A stretch of 64,000 nucleotides of DNA, taken from the NCBI RefSeq assembly GCF_015689175.1, contig NZ_CP065047.1, positions 4,030,001 through 4,094,000 on the forward strand, given 5' to 3'. The notes below the pieces were generated by a model that did no database searches, was not told where the DNA came from, and saw only the letters and a list, made by a program, of their open reading frames with translations. This stretch comes from Mycobacterium kubicae (GTDB lineage Bacteria; Actinomycetota; Actinomycetes; Mycobacteriales; Mycobacteriaceae). The first letter of the stretch is position 1. Every line of letters begins with the position of its first letter. A program made the position numbers and the translations under genes. Positions 1-8,421 of this stretch are shown here, in pieces.

Positions 1-2
1 AC

Positions 3-3000
3 GAGCGCATCAAGCAAATGGGTCCGGGCTCGTCGGCGCTGGTGGTCAACGGCTGGCAGAAGTTCGACGGTAGCGGCAAGCCGTTGTTCAAGCCGGACGG
101 GACGCCCGAACTCGATGGTGCCCACGCCACCGTCATCGTCTACCCGCGGGATGCTTCGGGCCCCGTGTGGTGGGATCCCCAGCAAAACCGGACTTTCGAT
201 CAGCCGCCGCCGCGGTTCGTCGACAAGTCGGCGTACCTGCACTTCACCGCTATCGCACCCGACCATTTCGGGCCGATCACCCCACGGCAAGGAGGCCACC
301 ATGGCGCAACTGGACACCCCGGACCAAGCGCTGGCTTACCTGGCTCAGATCGATCCGAACACCTCCTACGAAGTAGTGCCGTTCGAGATGGGTTGGATCT
401 GCTCGCCGATCCTGACACCGGAGGAAGCCACGGGCAGCGAGGCGGTGGGCTCGACGAAACTCGTGATCGATTCGCAAACCGGGGTCGTGACGGAGTTTCC
501 GAGCTGGTCGACCGACTTGGTGGCGGAGGACTACGTCGAGGCGAAGCGGAGCGGGCAACCGCCGCCGGCCCGGCAGATTTATCCCTACCAATGGAGCATC
601 ACGATCCGACGCGTTCGGGAGGATTCCCGGAGCATCGGGTATCAGATGACCGCGGTTTCGTTGACCAACCCGCCGGAACCCACTCGGGATCACCCCCTGA
701 CCATCGACAAGCAGACGCTGCTGAACGACCCGCCGGACACGCTGTCGAGCGTGGCGAGGGCCCACGTGGTCCAGCTAGCTCAGCAGAATCAGGGCGAGTG
801 GCCGGAGGAGACCACGACGGAGTTTTAGAACCACCAGTCGGGCCGCGCGACGCTGGCGACCTTGGCCCGCATTCAGAGGATCCCGGTCACCACCACGTAG
901 ATCCCGGTGACCGGGGGCGCCACGTGCCATCGCATCCGGACAGCGAGCACTCCCGAGGCATCGCCAATGAAGCGTTGTGGAAACGGATTCCGCCGGTACG
1001 TCCCGACGAATTACGTCATCACCTGGGCGACAGCACGTTTGGAGAACAGCGTGCCAAGGACAATGTCACGTGGTGGCGGGAACTCACGGGTGAAGAGCAG
1101 CGAGCGTTAATCGACACCTACTCCCGCGAAATCGGTAACGCCGAAGGTGTTCCCGCGTGGGCGCGCACCGAAGCCAACGATCACCAACTATCTCAGCTGC
1201 GCGACGAATTGCACTCCCGTCGAGGCGCGGGCGAGCGCCTCACTCGCACAGACATCAAAGAACTCGCTCGATACGACAACATCCGCAGAGCACTCGACAA
1301 CGCCAGGGCCGAACTTGTACCTCGCGGCGGTGAGGTGCACATCCTCGCGTTTGACCCCTATACCTTCCACGGAGACGGTCGAATTGTGGTCAGCGTCGGG
1401 CACGACCCACACCACGCAGAGTCGGTGTCTTGGCACGTACCGGGAATAACAACTACAATCGCCAGCCTCCCAGGCAACCTGACCAACGCACTAAATCATT
1501 GGGAGTCGGTGCGAAGAGAAAACCCAAGCATCACGGCGGCGTCGATTGCCTGGATCGGTTATGACGCGCCGAGCGGTATCGGGCTATTGCGAACACCATT
1601 CCATGGGCTGGCACGAGTCGGCGGCGCCATTCTGCACGACGATATTGCGGCGTTCAACGCCGCCGTCGACGCAATAGCGTCGTCGGGCGATCACTTTCGC
1701 GACAACCACATCTTCGGTCATTCCTATGGATCAACCGCGACCAGCTACGCCGGGCGTGACGGCCGGTTGGCTGGACACGTTCGCAGCGTGACTTTGCTGG
1801 GCTCCCCGGGCGCCGCCAAGCAGCACCACGCCAGCGACTTCGGGATCGGCGACCGTGTCTTTGTCGCCTCATCGTCGCGCGACCCGGTTACCGCGACTGG
1901 AGGCCGCACGCCCGCTTCGCGGGGACGGTTTTTCGGGATCGGACTCGGCATCGACCCGGCAATGCGATCGTTCGGCGCGCAACGGATCACGGCCGAGTTT
2001 CCCCGTCATATGGACACCGCGGAAACCAAGGCCACGCACACGGCTTACTACCACATCGATCCCAGGCTGGGAGTGCGCACCGAGTCATTGGCGAACTTCG
2101 GCCGCATCGCCGCGGGGCACTTCGACCAGGTACACGTGGAGGCGCACCGGACCGAGCGGCCGTTGTGGAAATTGGGGTGGCGCACAGACGAACCCGCTCA
2201 GGGCCGCCCTCTTAAGCTCGAGCCGACCAACGGTGAAGCTTATTCAGTCGAACGCCGAATCTGGGACCCCGGTTGGCATTCCGATCATTCCGACGCCGGT
2301 GCCGTTGAGCACCAGAGCCGTGTCGAACACCGGCCGCAACACGGCGCGGTGCACGATAACGGCCGCTGCGCCCACGAAGTGACCAACTTCCTGTCCGAAC
2401 GCTACGGTCGCGACGTCGCGCTTCAGGCGAAACCAGGTCCGACGGGTGTGCCGGCCCGACATCTGTTTGAAGCGTGGGGATCGGGGTCGCTGTTCGCCAC
2501 CTACGCCGATATTCACGACACGCTCTTACACCACGGTGACGGGTCGGCAGCGCTGCTGGCTTCGCGGTGGTCGAGAGGTCCGCAACAGGGCGGGCACGCC
2601 TACATCGCAGTCAACGAAGGCGGTGTCGTGCACCTCTACGAGCGAGTCGGCGACCAATTCGAACGGTCGGGGTGGCCACCGTCATGGGGTCAGGGCGCGG
2701 TCGACAGGACCGCGGTGGGTTACCTCGACCGCCGCGGGCGACCCATCGACCCTCTCGATGGTCGGCCGGACGAGCTGCGCGCCGCCGAGGAAGTCGGCAA
2801 TGTCGCCGGCAACGAGACGAGCGACGATGCGCCCGCTGTTGCTTCCCTGCAACGCGACTACAATGCCAACGGCCACACGATACCCACCGACCAACTCGTC
2901 CACCCTCAATCCGGGTTGCTCGATCACAGGTTGCTCGACAGCGCCGCCGTCAACCCGACCCGAGTCAGCGATGCCTTGGCACCCGGCGTGCCCAGCAGGC

Positions 3001-3455
3001 ATCCGGAAGTGCAGGATATGGTCGCCAACAGCTACGACCCGCACGCTGGCCTCGGCGAAGAGGCCTGGAACAGTCACTACTGGCCTACCGGCAAGCGCGA
3101 TGGGCACGGGAATCCAGAACTGGTGTGGCCCGACCCAGACGTGCATCCGCAGGGCTTCGACACACCCGAGTCGCGCACCCCAGTCGTCCTCAATCCAGGC
3201 CAATTCTTCGATCGGTTCGGGCCCGGATTCGGCGTATTCGGCTCGCCGACCGGCACACCCTTCCCCAATCGCGGGTTGCCGCCGCATAGCTTAGAGGCGG
3301 GTTTTCACCGATACGAGGTACTCAGACCCCTTCCGGTCTGGGAAGGCCCAATCGCACCTGCGATGGGACAGCCGGGCGGCGGCACCCAGTACTACTTCCC
3401 GCGCCCAATTGTTGATCTGGTCAATGCCGGTTACCTGAGGGAGATCCCGCTATGA
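3..3455 (+). CDS. Polymorphic toxin with alpha/beta-hydrolase, papain-like and C-terminal TNT domains (5' end outside window)
   Basis: The frame is open from the left edge to the TGA at 3453. Codons up to about 296 read like the tail of a papain-fold toxin (His at 123, Asp in WWDPQ at 174). Codons over 301-828 are the out-of-frame shadow of an immunity gene. From about 840 the protein looks real again: an H/D/P-rich linker, a DUF1023-like alpha/beta-hydrolase with nucleophile motif GHSYGS (1716-1733), a second papain-like segment with Cys at 2367 and His in GGHAY at 2595, and finally a TNT domain (about 3076-3453) with DRFGPGFGVFGSP and GQPGGGTQ (3366-3389). TNT is the NAD(P)+ glycohydrolase of M. 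tuberculosis CpnT. The distal part may instead be a separate cassette starting near GTG 924, although no convincing ribosome binding site precedes it. The stop overlaps the next start (ATGA). Domain identity is confident; the true start and whether one giant protein is made are not. Confidence 0.8.
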   Translation, partial: ERIKQMGPGSSALVVNGWQKFDGSGKPLFKPDGTPELDGAHATVIVYPRDASGPVWWDPQQNRTFDQPPPRFVDKSAYLHFTAIAPDHFGPITPRQGGHHGATGHPGPSAGLPGSDRSEHLLRSSAVRDGLDLLADPDTGGSHGQRGGGLDETRDRFANRGRDGVSELVDRLGGGGLRRGEAERATAAGPADLSLPMEHHDPTRSGGFPEHRVSDDRGFVDQPAGTHSGSPPDHRQADAAERPAGHAVERGEGPRGPASSAESGRVAGGDHDGVLEPPVGPRDAGDLGPHSEDPGHHHVDPGDRGRHVPSHPDSEHSRGIANEALWKRIPPVRPDELRHHLGDSTFGEQRAKDNVTWWRELTGEEQRALIDTYSREIGNAEGVPAWARTEANDHQLSQLRDELHSRRGAGERLTRTDIKELARYDNIRRALDNARAELVPRGGEVHILAFDPYTFHGDGRIVVSVGHDPHHAESVSWHVPGITTTIASLPGNLTNALNHWESVRRENPSITAASIAWIGYDAPSGIGLLRTPFHGLARVGGAILHDDIAAFNAAVDAIASSGDHFRDNHIFGHSYGSTATSYAGRDGRLAGHVRSVTLLGSPGAAKQHHASDFGIGDRVFVASSSRDPVTATGGRTPASRGRFFGIGLGIDPAMRSFGAQRITAEFPRHMDTAETKATHTAYYHIDPRLGVRTESLANFGRIAAGHFDQVHVEAHRTERPLWKLGWRTDEPAQGRPLKLEPTNGEAYSVERRIWDPGWHSDHSDAGAVEHQSRVEHRPQHGAVHDNGRCAHEVTNFLSERYGRDVALQAKPGPTGVPARHLFEAWGSGSLFATYADIHDTLLHHGDGSAALLASRWSRGPQQGGHAYIAVNEGGVVHLYERVGDQFERSGWPPSWGQGAVDRTAVGYLDRRGRPIDPLDGRPDELRAAEEVGNVAGNETSDDAPAVASLQRDYNANGHTIPTDQLVHPQSGLLDHRLLDSAAVNPTRVSDALAPGVPSRHPEVQDMVANSYDPHAGLGEEAWNSHYWPTGKRDGHGNPELVWPDPDVHPQGFDTPESRTPVVLNPGQFFDRFGPGFGVFGSPTGTPFPNRGLPPHSLEAGFHRYEVLRPLPVWEGPIAPAMGQPGGGTQYYFPRPIVDLVNAGYLREIPL
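301..828 (+). CDS. Immunity-like protein nested in another frame of the toxin reading frame
   Basis: This 175-residue frame starts at ATG 301 behind a strong Shine-Dalgarno (AAGGAGG at 289-295) and ends at TAG 826-828. Codon third positions are GC-biased in this frame, so it is the coding one. The protein is soluble, has no signal peptide and contains TKLVIDSQTGVVTEFPS followed by a conserved acidic stretch. That resembles small YrhB/Imm35-type immunity proteins, which sit directly behind toxin C-termini. It directly follows a papain-like toxin tail, so it is inferred to protect against that toxin. The oddity is that the upstream toxin frame has no stop before it and runs across the whole gene in a different frame. 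Function rests on position and pattern, not on a demonstrated family match. Confidence 0.72.
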   Translation: MAQLDTPDQALAYLAQIDPNTSYEVVPFEMGWICSPILTPEEATGSEAVGSTKLVIDSQTGVVTEFPSWSTDLVAEDYVEAKRSGQPPPARQIYPYQWSITIRRVREDSRSIGYQMTAVSLTNPPEPTRDHPLTIDKQTLLNDPPDTLSSVARAHVVQLAQQNQGEWPEETTTEF

Positions 3456-3703
3456 ATCTGGCTGAACTGGCTCGCGTGCTGGCGACTATCGGCATATCCC
3501 CACAAGTATTGGCGTTGGGCGGTCACGCCGATTATTCGTGGTGCGTCGAGCAGGCGTCCGATGGCTCCTGGGAGGTCTACTGGCTGGAACGAGGCAACAA
3601 GAACAGCCTCACACGGCTAGCCACCGAAGCCGACGCTTGTTATCAATTGCTGGGGCGGCTCGCTTACAGCCAGCTCCTGGCGGGTGCTATTCAGCCGACA
3701 TGA
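3452..3703 (+). CDS. Small protein coupled to the TNT toxin, putative immunity factor
   Basis: This 83-residue protein starts at ATG 3452, overlapping the toxin stop by four bases, so the two are translationally coupled. It is rich in aromatic and acidic residues (SWCVEQASDGSWEVYWLERG) with no membrane segment or signal peptide, which suits a compact cytoplasmic inhibitor. Position directly behind a TNT toxin suggests an immunity or accessory role. CpnT in M. tuberculosis is followed by its inhibitor IFT, but IFT is larger (about 180 residues), and the next gene here carries a module of that size. Which of the two neutralises TNT cannot be decided from sequence. Confidence 0.68.
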   Translation: MNLAELARVLATIGISPQVLALGGHADYSWCVEQASDGSWEVYWLERGNKNSLTRLATEADACYQLLGRLAYSQLLAGAIQPT

Positions 3704-3740
3704 AAGTCATGCGTCCAGTCGACCTGAAGGGGCAATCCCA

Positions 3741-5261
3741 GTGAGGATCAGCGCCGCCGAGGCGATCGCCATCGCGACCGATTACATCCGCCAGGCTGGA
3801 TTCGGTTATCCCACTTCAGAATTGGCTGCCGACCGATTCGAGTCCGGGTGGTCGGTGTATGCGCCGGTACACGTCGACACCAGTGATCCGGCGTCGTTCT
3901 TGGACATGCCGGTGGGGCGGGCCGTATTTCTGGTCGGCGACAGCGGACGTGTCGAGCAGGTCTCGTCATCGACGCCCCCGCTGCAGGCCCGCCAGCGCTT
4001 CGCCGAGGACGAGCGGGCCCTGGCTCATAGAGCGACCACCACGGACCCGGGTGCGTTCATGACTGAATTCGTCGACTCGTTCAACCAGGCATCGGTCGGG
4101 CAGCCAGTCGCCAACGGATTCGCAGTGCTCGACGGTGCTCCCCCACCGGATCGGGAGGGGGCGCGCCGCGATGAAGAAATCGGTGAACAAGCATCGGCAA
4201 TGCTGGAGCCGATCACCCAAGAATTGGCATTGCTGGGCCCACCAGGGTGGCAGGAGTTCACTGCTATCTTTGCGTTGACGGTGCGGGCCGGAAGTGCCGA
4301 GTGCACATTCTCCACCAGCGACGGATGGCGGCCAATCACCGTTCCTCAGTCGGTCATGGATCTGGTTCGGGCCCAGCGCGAGATGAGCGCAAAGATGTCG
4401 GCTGGTCCTTGGTGGCGGCTGATGCTGACGGTTACCAACCAAGGACAGCTGCGGGCCGACTACGACTATGGCGACCAGCCTTTCCCCGACCATCAACTGC
4501 AGCCGCCGGAAAACTATCGCGATGACATCGCCGCCTACCCGCGGCGCGGCCTACCGGTGTGGCTGGCCGGATATCTGGCCGGGCCCGCCGCTCAAGGCCG
4601 CACACCAGCACAGGCGTCGGCGGCGGCCTCGGCTGATCAGGCCGCCGGCCGCCGAAGCACGAAAACCGATGAGCTCGAGCCCCTCCCGCACACCTGGGCT
4701 CGCTGGGCGGCGCTGGCTGCGGTGTACACAGGAGCCCGCTCGCAGTGGGGGCCACGGATCAACCCCGGGATCGCGTGGTACGAATCCGACGCACGCAGCG
4801 GATCGACCCTCTATTTGTTGCCCGGGGATCGGGCGGTCCTATCCGGGGGTCGCTGGAACTCGCCACGGCTGGTTGCGGCCTATCAGCATGGACAGCCGCT
4901 GCCCGACCTGTACTGCGGTGCGCCGGCCTGGGTCAACGACTCGGTACTCAACACTCGTAACCAGAACGGCCTGCTCACCTTCTGCTATTGGTGGTCCGAA
5001 GGTCATTGGTGGCGAGGTGCGACTGACACCTTCGACGAGCTCGACGACCCGTTGCCAATCATTTGGACAACCCAAGAAACGGTCGACGCCATGACCGCCG
5101 TCGTCGGCCCACAGGCAATGGATGCGTGTCAACACTTGCTGGCTGCAGCCGAGAACCGCCGCGTCACAAGAGGTGACCTAGCCACGGTTTTCAGTGATTT
5201 CGGTGACCCAGATCTCGACACCGCGCTCAACCAGCTCAGTCTCGCCGGCCTGGCTCGATGA
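3741..5261 (+). CDS. Three-module immunity protein of the TNT locus
   Basis: I place the start at GTG 3741, with AAGGGG nine bases upstream, giving 506 residues; an in-frame ATG at 3684 lies inside the previous gene. Three modules are visible. Residues 1-100 contain ESGWSVYAPVHVDTSD and PVGRAVFLVGDSGR. Residues about 148-285 contain a DYDYGDQPFPD motif recalling YezG/DUF600-type antitoxin folds. Residues about 315-506 begin WARWAALAAVYTGARSQWG and end with PDLDTALNQLSLAGL. The first module recurs as the C-terminal half of the next gene, and the extreme C-terminus recurs as a remnant at 6061-6150. The last module has roughly the length of the TNT inhibitor IFT and is the best candidate for the TNT antidote, though this is inferred. 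The stop overlaps the next start (ATGA). Confidence 0.75.
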   Translation: MRISAAEAIAIATDYIRQAGFGYPTSELAADRFESGWSVYAPVHVDTSDPASFLDMPVGRAVFLVGDSGRVEQVSSSTPPLQARQRFAEDERALAHRATTTDPGAFMTEFVDSFNQASVGQPVANGFAVLDGAPPPDREGARRDEEIGEQASAMLEPITQELALLGPPGWQEFTAIFALTVRAGSAECTFSTSDGWRPITVPQSVMDLVRAQREMSAKMSAGPWWRLMLTVTNQGQLRADYDYGDQPFPDHQLQPPENYRDDIAAYPRRGLPVWLAGYLAGPAAQGRTPAQASAAASADQAAGRRSTKTDELEPLPHTWARWAALAAVYTGARSQWGPRINPGIAWYESDARSGSTLYLLPGDRAVLSGGRWNSPRLVAAYQHGQPLPDLYCGAPAWVNDSVLNTRNQNGLLTFCYWWSEGHWWRGATDTFDELDDPLPIIWTTQETVDAMTAVVGPQAMDACQHLLAAAENRRVTRGDLATVFSDFGDPDLDTALNQLSLAGLAR

Positions 5262-5983
5262 ATTCGGCCACCGATACCGCACTTACCGTCGCCGAGTTGG
5301 TCATCAGCGCGCCGTTCGTGCTGTTCTTCGGCATCCCGTTCGGCACAGTCACTGGCAGTGTCGCCATGGATCAACAACAACGCCAGCCAAACCGGCTCGA
5401 TGCCTTTCAACGCACCGCGGCACTGGTGGTCCCGCCGCTAGTCCTCTTCGGGGCTTACATTGCCGCAGTAGTGCTCACTAGCCGGGCCACGGGCCCGACC
5501 TTCCAGTATCCGCTGATCGCAATACCGCTGGGTTTTGCGGGGTGGTACGTCGCTCTCGTCGGCCTCACCGAATGGGTGCAGAACACGCGCATCGCCGGAC
5601 CGTTCATCGAAAGCCACCAAGACGCGCTGCGCCGCAAATTTCACACCGCAGCTAGCGACGTCCCACTGATCGTCGATGCGGCCCAAGCGGTCGCCGCGGT
5701 GGCCGAACACATCCGCTACACCGGGATCGATTATCCGACAACGGATTTGGTGGCAGAGCGGTTTGAGGCCGGCTGGTCGGTGTACGCCCCGGTACAGGTC
5801 GACACCAGCAATGCGGCGGCGTTTGCTGAGCTGCCGGTGGGTCGGGCTGTGTTCCTGATCGGCGAGAGCGGACGCATCGAACAAACCTCGTCTTCAACGC
5901 CACTGCAAGAAGCACGGCAACGGTTCATCGTCCAGGAACGCGCACTTGGCCGGGGCGATCATCCACCCGCCGCGCCACGTTGA
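5258..5983 (+). CDS. Membrane-anchored protein with C-terminal immunity-like module
   Basis: This 241-residue protein is coupled to the previous gene by an ATGA overlap. Three hydrophobic segments lie at about residues 9-35, 53-75 and 81-105, followed by a linker and a soluble module from about residue 140. That module (EAGWSVYAPVQVDTSN, PVGRAVFLIGESGR) is a clear copy of the N-terminal module of the 3741-5261 protein. A membrane-tethered immunity domain would guard against a toxin acting at or crossing the membrane. That is an inference; the architecture itself is seen directly. The membrane half is also paralogous to the 6147-6488 protein. Confidence 0.72.
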   Translation: MNSATDTALTVAELVISAPFVLFFGIPFGTVTGSVAMDQQQRQPNRLDAFQRTAALVVPPLVLFGAYIAAVVLTSRATGPTFQYPLIAIPLGFAGWYVALVGLTEWVQNTRIAGPFIESHQDALRRKFHTAASDVPLIVDAAQAVAAVAEHIRYTGIDYPTTDLVAERFEAGWSVYAPVQVDTSNAAAFAELPVGRAVFLIGESGRIEQTSSSTPLQEARQRFIVQERALGRGDHPPAAPR

Positions 5984-6060
5984 GCCTTGTTAATACCGCA
6001 GTATTCAGCTCCCCATTCGAACTGTGTCAGTGATTTAGACGTTGCGACGTTGTCGACCGC

Positions 6061-6150
6061 CGAAGCTTCCGACTCTCTCTCGCCCTGTTCGCTGAACCTG
6101 ACCTCGACACGGCGCTCAACCAACTCAGCTTCGCCGGCCTGACTTCATGA
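6061..6150 (+). pseudogene. Remnant of the immunity gene 3' end
   Basis: Reading in the frame that ends at TGA 6148-6150, the last codons give EPDLDTALNQLSFAGLTS. This is nearly identical to the C-terminus of the 3741-5261 protein (DPDLDTALNQLSLAGLAR), and preceding codons keep weaker similarity. No start or upstream body remains. As in the intact copy, the stop overlaps the ATG of a three-helix membrane gene. This is the scar of a tandem duplication of the immunity-plus-membrane unit followed by deletion. Confidence 0.75.
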
Positions 6151-6488
6151 GCACCACCCTGAACAGCGCTCTCACCATCGGCGGATTCATTCTCAGCGGA
6201 GCCGTCTTCGTCTTTCTTATTCCGTGGGGGCTGTACATGGCGGGGGTGTCAGTGGCCGACGAAACCCAGAATCAACCGCCGCCCCGGCGCTCGTCGTCCG
6301 TCATACGAGTTGCCGCGCTGGTTATTCCGCCGATCTTGCTGGTTGCGATCTACGTGGTGGCGTTGGCCGTGGCCTGGCTGAGCTCCGGTGTCACGTTCTA
6401 CTACCCGCTGATTGCCTTGGTGGTTGGGTTCGCGGCCTGGTACGCGGCCGTCCTTGACCTCACCGCGTGGTACCGCCGACGCCGGTAG
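6147..6488 (+). CDS. Three-helix membrane protein, paralogue of the membrane half of the 5258 gene
   Basis: This 113-residue protein has hydrophobic segments at about residues 9-35, 52-75 and 80-105 and a basic C-terminus (YRRRR). The layout and motifs (a YPLIAL-type third helix ending in a conserved W-Y pair) match the N-terminal half of the 5258-5983 protein, but the soluble immunity module is missing. It starts on an ATGA overlap with the immunity remnant, as the intact copy does with the full immunity gene. It is probably a duplicated membrane component of the toxin-immunity locus. No biochemical role can be assigned. Confidence 0.68.
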   Translation: MSTTLNSALTIGGFILSGAVFVFLIPWGLYMAGVSVADETQNQPPPRRSSSVIRVAALVIPPILLVAIYVVALAVAWLSSGVTFYYPLIALVVGFAAWYAAVLDLTAWYRRRR

Positions 6489-6615
6489 GCGTGGTGCAAG
6501 GCCCCGAAATTTGCGCGATTTACTGGTGGTGAAGTGCTTTATCCTGGCAGGGACGTACCGTTGGCGCACTCGGAGGGGCGCACGTGCCGACGGCATGGGA
6601 CGGGAGGGAAGTGCG

Positions 6616-6975
6616 ATGTCTGTCGAGGAACCGCCTTCATTGGGGTCATTGAGCGATTCGACGCGGCAGTTGCAACAGTGGGGTCGTGAGGTACCCCAAG
6701 ACATTCTGAAAGTTAACCACGGAGCGTTGAATCGCTGGTTCCTCGCTGCTGGGCAACTAGTCGACGCGGTTAACTTGCAAGTCGCCGCAGCGAGCAATTT
6801 GCGAATCAACGAGGGAGTCGTCGGCAGTTTCCAATCTGCCCGGGTAACTGCCCGCAATCTGAACGAATCCGCTGACGCTATTCGACAAAGACTCGCCGAG
6901 TACGCGGCCTTCGCTACAGCTCTTCAGGAGTTTTCCCGTGCAGCCTACAGCGCGATACAGAATGCCGACCGATAA
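6616..6975 (+). CDS. ESX-type small helical protein
   Basis: This 119-residue protein starts at ATG 6616, with GGGAGGGAA just upstream. It is entirely helical in character, lacks a signal peptide and is rich in Ala, Gln, Asn and Leu, like the WXG100/EspC/PE-size partners of ESX secretion systems. No canonical WXG and no clear C-terminal YxxxD/E signal is visible, so it is ESX-like rather than a classical Esx protein. It lies 34 bases before an EspB-like gene and two genes before an EspG-like chaperone, forming a substrate pair plus chaperone. By analogy, EsxE and EsxF are needed for CpnT export in M. tuberculosis, so this set could export the nearby TNT toxin. Confidence 0.68.
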   Translation: MSVEEPPSLGSLSDSTRQLQQWGREVPQDILKVNHGALNRWFLAAGQLVDAVNLQVAAASNLRINEGVVGSFQSARVTARNLNESADAIRQRLAEYAAFATALQEFSRAAYSAIQNADR

Positions 6976-7009
6976 TAGGTGGTACCTACGTTCGATGTAA
7001 CGGTGAAAC

Positions 7010-8404
7010 ATGTCGAATGATCCGCCCAACCTAGAGTGGACGGTGCACGATGATCAATACTTCGGTGACCTAGGCCCGGATAACCATGAGCTTCCTCACC
7101 TTATCAATTCGTACATCGGCAGCAACCTCTTCCACGATCTGAGTAATCTCGAAGGTACCCGATTAGCAGGGCAAACCAGCAAAGCTGCGCCGCTTGAGCA
7201 CATCAACACCTTCTTCGAAGGCTATAACGGGCTCAAGGACGCCGCTGACGATGTTGCCGTCGGGCACCACAATCACTGGCAAAGTATCAGTGCTGCTTTG
7301 CATGCGGCCCACAATGCTTTCAACGAAGCGATTTCAGCGACTCAGGCCGGCTTGACTGGCGCTACCGCGTCGGCGATGTTCCAAAAAGCCCAAGAATCGC
7401 TGAACTACCTTGGTTCTTTGGCCGACGCGGCCGCGCGGATGGATCCGCTTGTCGATACATTCTCGCGCGACATAAAAGAAACGAAGGACTGGTTCATTTC
7501 GACGAAAGCCCAATTGGATACCGACGCGAAGGCCAGAGCCGCATATATGGGCACGACGGAAGATGAGGCAAGAAAAGACCTTCTCGCCGCTACCTACGAT
7601 CGTGAGGCCCAGCGGACAATCCATACCTTCTACAACCCGCCCATCGAGTGGATCAGTCAACGACACCCCGACATGTCCGCGGGCCCCCCACAACTCGCCG
7701 GAAGTCCCGCAGGGTCTGGAGCTCCGTCGGCCGGTGGTGGCCCTCCCCCTGGGGGACTGAAGCCCGGCGGCTTGGGCGCACCGGAGATGCCGTCTCCAGT
7801 TGGCCTGGGCGCGATGAACCCCGCCGCGGCTGCGCCCGGTACGCCCACATCGCCGGCCAACGCGCTCCAAGGTATGGGTGATGCCGCAAAGGGCGCCGGA
7901 GATGCGGCCAATAAGGCCGGCCAGCAGGCCCAGAATGCGGCGGGCCAGGCTGGGAACGCGGCGAACCAAGCGTTGGGGCAGCTTCCGAAGGGGGGACAGA
8001 ACGGAGCAGGGGGTCTACCCGAAGGGGTGCTGGGTTTGGGGCCTCAAGGCCTCAAGGGGGCAACCAGCCCGTCGGGGTCGGGCGCGCGAGCTGGCGGCGT
8101 GGGCGGTACCGGTGCACGGTCGCCCGTTGTCGGCAAACCGTCCGCACAGTTGACGCAGGCCAGCAAAGCGACCACCGCTGCTCCGGTGTCGCGTTCTAGT
8201 GTCTCAACCGGCTCAGGAGGGTCGGGCGCCGGGGCGCCGGTGGCCGGGCAGCGGGGCGCCCAAGGCGCAGACAAAGAACACAAAGTAGGCAAGGCGTTGC
8301 GCAACACCAAGCATGGTCAAGAGGTCATCGGTGAGACCGAAGGTGTCGTCCCCGTGGTCGGCGATGAACGGAGGGAAGACCACGGACCCAACCGTCCTAG
8401 CTGA
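7010..8404 (+). CDS. EspB/PPE-like ESX substrate with Gly/Pro/Ala-rich tail
   Basis: This 464-residue protein has a helical N-terminal region (residues 1 to about 215) with Ala/Asn-rich amphipathic stretches. A long low-complexity region (about 220-430) rich in Gly, Pro, Ala and Gln follows, including repeats such as GDAAKGAGDAANKAGQQAQ. The tail is charged. There is no signal peptide. EspB and many PPE proteins share this order and length (EspB has about 460 residues). The small helical gene upstream and the EspG-like gene downstream make export by an ESX system likely. Sequence identity to EspB was not demonstrated; the call rests on architecture and neighbourhood. Confidence 0.68.
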   Translation: MSNDPPNLEWTVHDDQYFGDLGPDNHELPHLINSYIGSNLFHDLSNLEGTRLAGQTSKAAPLEHINTFFEGYNGLKDAADDVAVGHHNHWQSISAALHAAHNAFNEAISATQAGLTGATASAMFQKAQESLNYLGSLADAAARMDPLVDTFSRDIKETKDWFISTKAQLDTDAKARAAYMGTTEDEARKDLLAATYDREAQRTIHTFYNPPIEWISQRHPDMSAGPPQLAGSPAGSGAPSAGGGPPPGGLKPGGLGAPEMPSPVGLGAMNPAAAAPGTPTSPANALQGMGDAAKGAGDAANKAGQQAQNAAGQAGNAANQALGQLPKGGQNGAGGLPEGVLGLGPQGLKGATSPSGSGARAGGVGGTGARSPVVGKPSAQLTQASKATTAAPVSRSSVSTGSGGSGAGAPVAGQRGAQGADKEHKVGKALRNTKHGQEVIGETEGVVPVVGDERREDHGPNRPS

Positions 8405-8421
8405 CCGGACGACATCGCAAC

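Noticed and set aside
301..840. Translation of the toxin frame across the nested immunity gene as a functional linker domain
   Set aside because: The composition (G, H, D, R rich, no fold-like pattern) is that of an antisense or off-frame reading of the coding gene in the other frame. It may be translated but is not treated as a domain.
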